Source: JAZDMK01 sp043800975
Lineage (GTDB): Bacteria; Bacteroidota; Bacteroidia; Bacteroidales; JAHJDW01
NCBI GenBank assembly: GCA_043800975.1
Contig: JAZDMK010000243.1
Span: forward strand, 1 to 6,121
Direction: 5' to 3'
DNA: 6,121 nucleotides
Position numbers and translations under genes: made by a program. This document shows, in pieces, positions 1-5,406 of the stretch. Below the pieces are notes generated by a model. It had not been told where the DNA came from, searched no databases, and saw only the letters and a program-made list of their open reading frames with translations. How positions within the stretch are numbered: the first letter of the stretch is position 1; each line of letters opens with the position of its first letter.

Positions 1-1132
1 AGGAGGTTCCCTGCGTTTTATTCAGTCCGTTTTTGCCGGAAGCAATCACATGACCGTATGCACACACGTTTGGTTTCATGCGCAAATCGGCAGTAGGACC
101 ATAGGAGCTGAAATCGGTATGATATTCTCCGTTCGGATCAATGCCGCCTACTGTGAGAACGCTATCGGCATCGGCTGGTGCGCCCATCACGTGCCACTGG
201 TTGTCGCCATCGTTTCCTGCTGCATTGACAATTAAAATTCCTTTTCGTGCTGCCAGATTTCCGGCTCTTGTTACCAGTGATTTTTTTCCGTCCATATCCC
301 ATGGGAAATAGCGATGATAGGTATATCCGAGGGAACTGTTCACGATATCGGCACCGTTTTTATCAGCCCATTCGACAGCAGCCAGCCAGTTTTGTTCTTC
401 TGAATAAGGTTCACCACTTCGTTCGGTTCTTGCTAAAATAAATTCCGCACCTGTAGCGAGGCCTATCTGTTTATCACCGATCATTCCTGCTATGCATGAG
501 AATGTATTTGTGCCATGCGCATTGTATGCATACACAAATTTTTTATTGTGTACAAAGTCCCATGTATTTAAAATTCTTCCTTCGTTGCGAATTTTTTCAA
601 AAGCAGGATTCACATCCACCGTTGGGAAACCCGCATCAAATATGGCAATCCTCACTCCTTTCCCATCGATTCCTTTTTGCTTAAAAAGGCTTGCCTGCAT
701 GGATTCTGTTTGTCTGTTAAGAATTTGAGATTGCCAGCTATTCAATGTAGTGTCCCACGACTGAACAGAGCAGACATTGGAAACCCCATCCATTTGCTCA
801 ACAGAAGAAACAAAAGGAAGACTTTCCACTTTCATTTTTTGATCAGGCTGCATCCAAGCAACGACTGCATTAAACCAGCGTGTGGAATAGCCAACTGAAT
901 CGGAAAGATTTTGAACAGCCTGAATATATTGATCTTTCACAGGCATATCGGTAGAATCAAAAAGCGGGAGATGACAACGTTCACGACGCTGAATTGCTTT
1001 TTTATCGAAATAGGAATAGGGATCAAACGCAACATCTTTTTTATCTGTAAAGAAAACCCAGTATTTATTCTGCGCCACTGAAGGGAGAATCAAACACAAA
1101 AGAATGACTGATAAAAAGATTTTTCTACTCAT
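1..1132 (-). CDS. Secreted subtilisin-like S8 family serine peptidase (partial, C-terminus beyond the left edge)
   Basis: Reading the minus strand from the ATG at 1132 gives 377 codons with no stop before the window edge. The protein starts with a signal peptide (residues 1-20, ending SVA before Gln21). A propeptide-like region follows, with KYWVFFTDK and a WFNAVVAW segment typical of Bacteroidota S8 peptidases, and then the subtilase domain. Its catalytic residues are visible: Asp166 in IAIFDAGF, His206 in NAHGTNTF, the oxyanion Asn307 in NAAGNDGD, and Ser377 in TQGTS, the last complete codon in the window (4-2). Asp is followed by Ala-Gly instead of the usual Ser/Thr-Gly, which I recall as common in this subgroup. 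It should be an exported endopeptidase that degrades proteins or matures other secreted proteins. A T9SS sorting domain would be expected beyond the edge but is not seen. It starts 64 bp after the radical SAM stop codon. Family assignment is firm; substrate is unknown. Confidence 0.93.
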   Translation of the reverse strand, partial: MSRKIFLSVILLCLILPSVAQNKYWVFFTDKKDVAFDPYSYFDKKAIQRRERCHLPLFDSTDMPVKDQYIQAVQNLSDSVGYSTRWFNAVVAWMQPDQKMKVESLPFVSSVEQMDGVSNVCSVQSWDTTLNSWQSQILNRQTESMQASLFKQKGIDGKGVRIAIFDAGFPTVDVNPAFEKIRNEGRILNTWDFVHNKKFVYAYNAHGTNTFSCIAGMIGDKQIGLATGAEFILARTERSGEPYSEEQNWLAAVEWADKNGADIVNSSLGYTYHRYFPWDMDGKKSLVTRAGNLAARKGILIVNAAGNDGDNQWHVMGAPADADSVLTVGGIDPNGEYHTDFSSYGPTADLRMKPNVCAYGHVIASGKNGLNKTQGTS

Positions 1133-1143
1133 AATTAAGAACA

Positions 1144-1151
1144 CGAAAGTA
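1144..1151 (-). promoter_or_regulatory. Weak candidate -7 element (TACTTTCG) for the S8 peptidase gene
   Basis: TACTTTCG differs by one base from the Bacteroidota -7 consensus TAnnTTTG and ends 11 bp before the peptidase ATG. No TTTG-like -33 box is found at the expected distance of about 19-21 bp upstream. The transcript may instead continue from the radical SAM gene. No Shine-Dalgarno sequence is present. Confidence 0.25.
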
Positions 1152-1196
1152 CATTATTTTTTATTTCCCACGGAATTAAATCAACGTATGCAGGAA

Positions 1197-2129
1197 TCAA
1201 CAGCACCTGCCCTGCCATGTATTGCGATCTTCCATGCGTTGTTCGATGATTCGGAGCACTTCATCACTTCGGATTCGTCCCCAATCGGGTGCTATCAAAA
1301 AACGAGGCGGGACTTCAGCTGTCATCCGTTCAATGCAAATTTCCGGATTTAAATTTTCTAGAAAAGCAATCAGCATGTCTATGTATTCGTCCATGCTATT
1401 CAAGTGTATACTTTCTGGATTGTTTTGAAATTCTTCGGCCAGCTTTGTATCACGAATTATTTGCAACTGATGAACTTTTAAAGAATGAACCGGCAGTTGA
1501 GAAATTGTTTTCGCTGTTTCAATAGCCTCACTTGTTCCTTCTCCGGGCAAACCCAGAATCAGATGCACTCCCGTATACAGACCTTTGGCAGCAGCGCTTT
1601 TCACTGCATTAGCTGAACACTCAAAAGTATGCCCGCGGTTGATTCGCATCAGTGTTTTATCAAAGACTGATTCAACACCAAACTCAAGCTGAATAAAAGA
1701 ATCACGCGAAAGAGAACTGAGCAATTCCAGAATTTCCTCATTCACACAATCGGGTCTTGTACCAATAGCCAGTCCTGAGATTCCGGGATGGGCCAAAGCT
1801 TCCATATACATTTTTTCAAGTTTATCGATGGAAGCATGTGTGTTGGAGTAAGACTGAAAGTATGCGATATGCTTTGTTGCACGGCGATAGCGCCATGCGA
1901 TAAATTTTATTCCTTCGTCAATTTGTTGGGTAATCGTTTTTCCGGGGTCGCAATAAGAAGGGCTGAAAGCAGAATTGTTGCAATAAATGCATCCGCCGCT
2001 CCGGTCATCGTTCCGGTTGGGGCACGAAAAGCCCGCATCAATGCTGACCTTCTGCATGCGTGAACCAAAATGATCCTTGCTCCAGTTTGTATAGCTGTTA
2101 AACCTTCTTGTATTTCCCCATGGGTACAT
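1197..2129 (-). CDS. TIGR01212-family (YhcC-like) radical SAM protein
   Basis: The product has 310 residues, close to the length of E. coli YhcC. It is a cytoplasmic 4Fe-4S radical S-adenosylmethionine enzyme whose reaction I cannot state from sequence. The cluster ligands are Cys36, Cys47 and Cys50 in CPNRNDDRSGGCIYC, the wide CX10CX2C spacing of this family and of Elp3-like proteins, not the classic CX3CX2C. Other conserved stretches are LAIGTRPDC, QLEFGVES, HLILGLPGE and the C-terminal PPRFLIAPDWG with a final TWQG. The reading frame is open for 17 more codons upstream, to an ATG at 2180. I chose 2129 because MYPWG...RRFNSY is the usual N-terminus in Bacteroidota homologues, and the longer form would translate a -7-like motif and part of a 7-bp repeat tract. 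No Shine-Dalgarno sequence precedes either start. The gene is flanked by two secreted hydrolases with no obvious functional link. Confidence 0.92.
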   Translation of the reverse strand: MYPWGNTRRFNSYTNWSKDHFGSRMQKVSIDAGFSCPNRNDDRSGGCIYCNNSAFSPSYCDPGKTITQQIDEGIKFIAWRYRRATKHIAYFQSYSNTHASIDKLEKMYMEALAHPGISGLAIGTRPDCVNEEILELLSSLSRDSFIQLEFGVESVFDKTLMRINRGHTFECSANAVKSAAAKGLYTGVHLILGLPGEGTSEAIETAKTISQLPVHSLKVHQLQIIRDTKLAEEFQNNPESIHLNSMDEYIDMLIAFLENLNPEICIERMTAEVPPRFLIAPDWGRIRSDEVLRIIEQRMEDRNTWQGRCC

Positions 2130-2133
2130 GCGG

Positions 2134-2141
2134 CAAAGGTA
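2134..2141 (-). promoter_or_regulatory. Candidate -7 promoter element TACCTTTG, implying a leaderless or near-leaderless radical SAM mRNA
   Basis: TACCTTTG matches the Bacteroidota -7 consensus TAnnTTTG exactly. Only CCGC separates it from the ATG at 2129, so transcription would start at or next to the start codon. The bases about 19-20 bp upstream, where TTTG is expected, are TCTC-like and lie within the 7-bp repeat tract, so there is no recognisable -33 box. The motif supports the shorter start but could be chance. Confidence 0.45.
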
Positions 2142-2142
2142 G

Positions 2143-2212
2143 GGAAAAGACCGAAGACGGGAGACCGGAGACCGATGCAAAAAGTCAGAAGACGGGAGTC
2201 CTGAGTCAGAAG
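2143..2212. repeat. Ten-unit degenerate heptanucleotide repeat tract
   Basis: On the plus strand, 70 bp divide without a gap into ten 7-mers: ggaaaag, accgaag, acgggag, accggag, accgatg, caaaaag, tcagaag, acgggag, tcctgag, tcagaag. Nine end in AG and one in TG. The unit acgggag recurs exactly at 2157-2163 and 2192-2198, and tcagaag at 2185-2191 and 2206-2212. The first half is ACCGGAG-like and the second TCAGAAG-like, suggesting two sub-arrays joined in phase. It starts immediately upstream of the -7-like box of the radical SAM gene. I recall similar GTCTTCG/GTCTCCG heptads as dispersed intergenic repeats in Bacteroidota genomes, but cannot confirm that here. It has no convincing coding role. 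Confidence 0.75.
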
Positions 2213-2256
2213 CAAATTATGCAAGCAGTGGCTGATTCGTTTCGTTTTTTCTAGAC

Positions 2257-2282
2257 CACAGATGGCACAGATTTTCACAGAT
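2257..2282. repeat. Triple CACAGAT repeat with about 10-bp spacing
   Basis: CACAGAT occurs at 2257-2263, 2266-2272 and 2276-2282, so units start 9 and 10 bp apart, close to one DNA helical turn. It resembles ACCACAGAT...CACAGAT elements that I recall as dispersed intergenic repeats in many environmental bacterial genomes. It lies in the gap between the hydrolase and the radical SAM gene. Repeated protein-binding sites on one DNA face are an alternative reading, with no direct support. Confidence 0.6.
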
Positions 2283-2302
2283 AAAAGTTGCAAGAGCAGT
2301 AG

Positions 2303-2323
2303 CTTTGCGACTTTGCGTGAAAC
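2303..2323 (+). repeat. CTTTGCG doublet ending in GTGAAAC (dispersed repeat, copy 1)
   Basis: CTTTGCG occurs at 2303-2309 and 2311-2317 with an 8-bp period, and the second unit runs into TGAAAC. Its TTGCGTGAAA end and CTTTGCG doublet both recur, in the opposite orientation, between the two TPR genes (4666-4753). It lies 40 bp past the end of the hydrolase gene, antisense to transcription. No hairpin with a T-run is seen, so it does not look like an intrinsic terminator. Confidence 0.6.
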
Positions 2324-2363
2324 AAAAACCGAATGTCTAAATAAGATTTTCGATTTAACTGAA

Positions 2364-3500
2364 CTAATCTACTTTCAAAAATCTTCCGGCTGTCCTGCCG
2401 GAGCGAATCAGGTAATAACCAGGTTGCAGATCAGAAATATCTATTTGCTGATAATTGAATGTATTGGGAATTGTCATTAAAATCTTTCCGGCCACATCCA
2501 TAACATAAATTTCTTCAGCTGCATTGGCAAAGGAAACATTCAGAAGATCGGTTGCAGGATTCGGGAAAATGAAATTATTATTTGCATTCATTTCTTCAAC
2601 ATTAACAGAAGGACAGGTATGCTGGTACGTAGCCAACCTTGAAGAAGAGAGTGAATCAACAAAAGCTGCCTGCGCTGTTGCATCACCTTTTAAATGCCAG
2701 TTGAGATACAGTAAAGAAAAATCCACAGCCACATCCTGCTGCTCTGCGTCTGTAAGTGGCGGAGTTGGCATACAGGTAGATTCACCGAAAGTGCACCAGA
2801 AACTATAGTCACCAAAATTACAATGGCTACCATCTTTAATACTAATGTATGATTTGCAAGTGGAATAAACTGCATTGTACATCAGAACCTGATTGGTTGC
2901 GGGATCCGACACACAGTCCACTTCTCCGGATACAACCAAATTGGGTACTGTACACAAAGCTGCTGCAGTAATAGCTGATGGTGTTGTTTCATTAGCCGCA
3001 AAAGAAATCATGCAATCAATATTGGTGTTATTCTGTCCAGCTAGAAAAGTGCAGCCACCGCCCATGGAATGACCCATGATTGCAGATGTTCCCAAAATAT
3101 GGTTATAGAAAATGGAAGCATTGTTTGTTCCTTCCGATTTAATTTTTGTATTGATAAAGGCAAGGTCCAAACCAAACTCACCGTGATCTGCAGAGCCTAA
3201 TGCTTCTTCCGTTCGAGGACAAGCCAAAATATATCCTTCAGCCACAACTGCATTTGCAAAATAAGTATAAACAAGTCCTGTCATAGAAAAGCCATGACCC
3301 AAAACAATCAGGGGAAAAGTGCCGGTAGCAAAGGGTGTGTTCGAACCGGCGGAAGTAGCCGGATAATAAACCTGAACATCAATGTCGCGTGTGCGGCTGG
3401 CATCGGTGTATGTGATTGTAGATGTTCCCACCGGGAATTGAGCCTGTAAAGAAATTACAGAAATGGTCAAAAGCAAACTAAGGAGTAATGTTTTTTTCAT
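2364..3500 (-). CDS. Secreted alpha/beta-hydrolase (serine esterase/lipase type) with T9SS type A C-terminal sorting domain
   Basis: This 378-residue precursor begins with MKKTLLLSLLL and a signal peptide cleaved after LQA20 before Gln21. The alpha/beta-hydrolase core follows, with an oxyanion-strand motif LGHGF (68-70) and the nucleophile elbow GHSMGG with Ser145. The likely acid is Asp195 in SGEVDCVSDP, and the likely base is His226 in DGSHCNF. The order and spacing resemble the dienelactone hydrolase, chlorophyllase, PAF-acetylhydrolase and cutinase-like polyesterase group. It probably cleaves an ester outside the cell, but the substrate cannot be read. Ten cysteines (94, 150, 163, 183, 196, 215, 227, 236, 243, 296) suggest several disulfides. 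Residues about 309-378 form a Por/T9SS sorting domain: FPNPATDLLNV, a VMDVAGK strand and a final LQPGYYLIR...GRFLKVD. The tail should be removed as the enzyme is secreted or attached to the surface. The ATG at 3500 directly opens the signal peptide. No Shine-Dalgarno sequence is seen. Confidence 0.92.
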   Translation of the reverse strand: MKKTLLLSLLLTISVISLQAQFPVGTSTITYTDASRTRDIDVQVYYPATSAGSNTPFATGTFPLIVLGHGFSMTGLVYTYFANAVVAEGYILACPRTEEALGSADHGEFGLDLAFINTKIKSEGTNNASIFYNHILGTSAIMGHSMGGGCTFLAGQNNTNIDCMISFAANETTPSAITAAALCTVPNLVVSGEVDCVSDPATNQVLMYNAVYSTCKSYISIKDGSHCNFGDYSFWCTFGESTCMPTPPLTDAEQQDVAVDFSLLYLNWHLKGDATAQAAFVDSLSSSRLATYQHTCPSVNVEEMNANNNFIFPNPATDLLNVSFANAAEEIYVMDVAGKILMTIPNTFNYQQIDISDLQPGYYLIRSGRTAGRFLKVD

Positions 3501-3522
3501 GATAGCAGGTTTTAAACTTCTG

Positions 3523-3554
3523 CTAATTTAGAACATTTTTATCTATTATTCTAA
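3523..3554 (-). promoter_or_regulatory. Candidate Bacteroidota-type promoter for the secreted hydrolase
   Basis: TTAG (3554-3551) and TAAATTAG (3530-3523) are separated by 20 bp. This fits the Bacteroidota TTTG-N19-21-TAnnTTTG architecture with one mismatch in each box. The -7 box ends 22 bp before the ATG at 3500, giving a short untranslated leader. The region is very AT-rich, so chance similarity is possible. Confidence 0.38.
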
Positions 3555-3589
3555 TTTTCGAGAAAATATTTTTACTTTATCGATTTACG

Positions 3590-3606
3590 AATCTCACTTT
3601 GAGACT
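3590..3606 (-). terminator. Small hairpin just after the large TPR gene (weak terminator candidate)
   Basis: AATCTCA (3590-3596) can pair with TGAGACT (3600-3606) around a 3-base loop, giving seven pairs including one G-T wobble. It lies 3 bp after the TPR stop codon. No run of T follows at once in the minus direction, so intrinsic termination is doubtful. It may only mark the end of the transcript. Confidence 0.25.
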
Positions 3607-3609
3607 TGA

Positions 3610-4629
3610 TTATTTACAATACTTATCAATCATCTCCTTTGCCTTCACATTTCCATTCTCCAGGGCTTTCTTCCAATCGGCGCAGGCATCTTCTATTCTT
3701 TCGGTCTGGCGATACAGCTCGGCACGATTAAAATATGCGTTTCCGCTTTTGGGATTTTCAGCTATCGCCTTGTTATAATCTTTTATTGCATTGGGATAAT
3801 CTTTCATGATCATACGACATAAGCCACGGTTGTTGTAGGCGTCGGCATAGGCAGGATCGAGACTGAGCGCTTTGTTGTAGCTTTTAATTGCTTCTTCATA
3901 CATTCCAAGATCCTGCTTAACCATCCCATCATAAAAATAAACATCAGGATAGGTTGGGTCAAGCTCAATGGAAGCTTTAAAGTCTGATATAGCTCCTGAA
4001 TAGTCTTTATTGTAATAACGCGTCATTCCGCGGATGTTAAACACACTGGTATCCTTTGGATTTTTTTCGATCACCTTTGTAAAGTCTTCAATGGCTCCTT
4101 TATAATCCTGTGTGTAATATTTTGCAGTTCCCCGATTGCGATATGCAGACATATTTTCAGGATTGATTTCAATGGCTCTGTTCAGATCGCGAATGCCGCC
4201 ATCAAAATTCCCTACTATGGTTCTGAGTGATCCACGGCTTACCAGAAAATCAGAATTGTTTTGATCAATCTGAACCGCTTTGTCGAAATCATCGAGGGCA
4301 AGTGCATAATTTCCGGTCTTTGCTTTTACACCGCCACGGTTCGCAAACGCAAGGGCGAAGTCGGGTTTAAGACGAAGTGCTTTGTCGTAATCTTCAATTG
4401 CACCGGGCACATCATTCATCAATGCATGAATATCTGCGATACGGCACCAAGCTACATAATTGTTTGAATCCAGTTTTAATGCAGCATTGAAATCCTGCAT
4501 GGCTCCTTTGATATCCATGCTTTTTAATTTCTGATCACCGTTTTTAATTTCGGTTGTTTCATCATATTTTTTCTGAGCATTCAGTATGGCGGGAAACAGA
4601 AAAATCAGGAGGAAGGTTATTTTTTTCAT
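3610..4629 (-). CDS. Exported TPR-repeat protein (nine TPRs)
   Basis: This 339-residue protein has a signal peptide (MKKITFLLIFLF...ILNA18 before Gln19) and almost nothing else but tetratricopeptide repeats. Repeat 1 covers about 27-57. Repeats 2-9 follow in exact 34-residue register from residue 58: 58-91, 92-125, 126-159, 160-193, 194-227, 228-261, 262-295 and 296-329. Consensus features such as NRG, GAIxDYxKA and LxPxY recur. The last repeat carries DACADWKKA, and a capping helix ends in DKYCK, placing Cys316 and Cys338 for a possible disulfide. There is no lipobox Cys after the signal peptide, so it should be soluble in the periplasm or held by a partner. TPR arrays bind proteins; the partner is not known. 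An ATG 14 codons upstream (4671) is in frame, but 4629 begins a proper signal peptide. It is related to the TPR gene upstream (4776-5402) and lies 146 bp after it. Confidence 0.9.
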   Translation of the reverse strand: MKKITFLLIFLFPAILNAQKKYDETTEIKNGDQKLKSMDIKGAMQDFNAALKLDSNNYVAWCRIADIHALMNDVPGAIEDYDKALRLKPDFALAFANRGGVKAKTGNYALALDDFDKAVQIDQNNSDFLVSRGSLRTIVGNFDGGIRDLNRAIEINPENMSAYRNRGTAKYYTQDYKGAIEDFTKVIEKNPKDTSVFNIRGMTRYYNKDYSGAISDFKASIELDPTYPDVYFYDGMVKQDLGMYEEAIKSYNKALSLDPAYADAYNNRGLCRMIMKDYPNAIKDYNKAIAENPKSGNAYFNRAELYRQTERIEDACADWKKALENGNVKAKEMIDKYCK

Positions 4630-4665
4630 GTTCGTGGGTATTAGCAGATAGTATTTGATTTTAAA

Positions 4666-4753
4666 TTTCACGCAACCGAACCACGAAGTGGTGAGATCAC
4701 GAGCACATTAATTGTTATTTTAAAGAGCGAGTAAAGTCGCAAAGATCGCAAAG
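4666..4753 (-). repeat. CTTTGCG-type dispersed repeat, copy 2, with an inserted hairpin-rich segment
   Basis: Read on the minus strand, CTTTGCG occurs at 4753-4747 and 4744-4738 with a 9-bp period, followed by a decayed ACTTTAC. The element ends with TTGCGTGAAA (4675-4666), a 10-base string also present at 2313-2322 on the plus strand. About 60 bp separate these ends, including a TTCGTGGTT segment. This middle part contains a perfect 5-bp stem ACCAC/GTGGT with a GAA loop (4680-4692) and, next to it, GTGAGATCAC (4691-4700), a second short inverted repeat. The element takes up most of the gap between the two TPR genes. Confidence 0.55.
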
Positions 4754-4756
4754 TTA
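4749..4756 (-). promoter_or_regulatory. TAACTTTG, -7-like motif overlapping the repeat
   Basis: TAACTTTG matches TAnnTTTG exactly, and a TTTG lies upstream at 4775-4772. The spacer is only 15 bp, shorter than the usual 19-21, and the motif is 119 bp from the TPR start at 4629. The match comes partly from the repeat unit CTTTGCG itself. It could drive the nine-TPR gene, but the evidence is weak. Confidence 0.22.
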
Positions 4757-4775
4757 GATTTTACTTGTAATCAAA

Positions 4776-5402
4776 TTAGTTGCCACATTTTTCTTTGATA
4801 CTTTTTTTAGCTTCTTTACTTCCAAGTGATGCTGCCTTTCGCCAGTCCTCACAGGCGCCGGTATGATCTGCAAGTATATTTTTAGCTTCAGCACGAAAAT
4901 AAAATGCGTCGGGTTGATTCGGTTTTATTTCAATTGTTTTGTCGAATTCTTTAATTGCTTCATTGAAATTCCCATAGTTACACTTTATCATGGCCTTGTA
5001 GTAGTATGCATCTGCGCTGTCGGGATAATTGTAAACCAACTCCAGAAAATCACCCATTGATTCCTTGTAATCCTCGAGGTTATATCGACATTTTCCTTTG
5101 TTGAGCATAGCGGTGTAATTCAAAGAATCAATCAATAAAACACGGTCATAAAACATGACTGCGTTTTTAAACTTCAGCATATCGCGGTACGAATGCGCGA
5201 TGTACATAACAGCCGTTGTGTCTTCCGGTTTTTGATCCAGCACTTTTGTAAAATCTTTTATCGCACCTTCATAATTCTGAGCATTGAATTTAAACATACC
5301 GGCAGCTTTTAGCTTTGCAGGATCAGCAGGTTTCTTCTGCGCATACAATGCAGATAACGAAAGAAATAAAATTAAAATCTGGATAATAAGAAAACGTATC
5401 AT
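4776..5402 (-). CDS. Exported TPR-repeat protein (five TPRs), directly downstream of metH
   Basis: This 208-residue protein starts with a hydrophobic signal peptide (MIRFLIIQILILFL...LYA21 before Gln22). About five TPRs follow, at roughly 30-61, 62-95, 96-129, 130-163 and 164-197. Motifs include YEGAIKDFTKVL, ADAYYYKA and NEAIKEFDKTIEIKP. The end, GACEDWRKA...KEKCGN, matches the cap of the neighbouring nine-TPR protein, and the two cap cysteines (184, 206) are 22 residues apart in both. No lipobox is present, so a soluble periplasmic adaptor is most likely; partner unknown. The frame stays open upstream to an ATG at 5531, but that start would lie inside metH and put 43 unlikely residues before the signal peptide, so 5402 is preferred. 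The start follows the metH stop by 4 bp, which points to co-transcription and perhaps coupled translation. Confidence 0.88.
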   Translation of the reverse strand: MIRFLIIQILILFLSLSALYAQKKPADPAKLKAAGMFKFNAQNYEGAIKDFTKVLDQKPEDTTAVMYIAHSYRDMLKFKNAVMFYDRVLLIDSLNYTAMLNKGKCRYNLEDYKESMGDFLELVYNYPDSADAYYYKAMIKCNYGNFNEAIKEFDKTIEIKPNQPDAFYFRAEAKNILADHTGACEDWRKAASLGSKEAKKSIKEKCGN

Positions 5403-5406
5403 GGGA

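Noticed and set aside
50..1525. Several plus-strand open frames of 60-82 residues opposite the peptidase and radical SAM genes
   Set aside because: They are antisense shadows of well-supported genes, with no recognisable domain or start signals.
2130..2180. Longer N-terminus for the radical SAM protein from the ATG at 2180
   Set aside because: The extra 17 residues come from a -7-like box and heptad repeat units, and the conserved N-terminus begins at MYPWG.
1907..2293. 128-residue minus-strand open frame across the radical SAM start and the repeat gap
   Set aside because: It overlaps the radical SAM gene in another frame, much of it is translated repeat, and no family motif is visible.
2143..2323. 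CRISPR array
   Set aside because: Units are 7-10 bp with no 25-40 bp repeat or unique spacers, and no cas gene is nearby.
2143..4753. Insertion sequence or transposon bounded by the repeats
   Set aside because: The enclosed genes are an esterase and a TPR protein, with no transposase and no clear target-site duplication.
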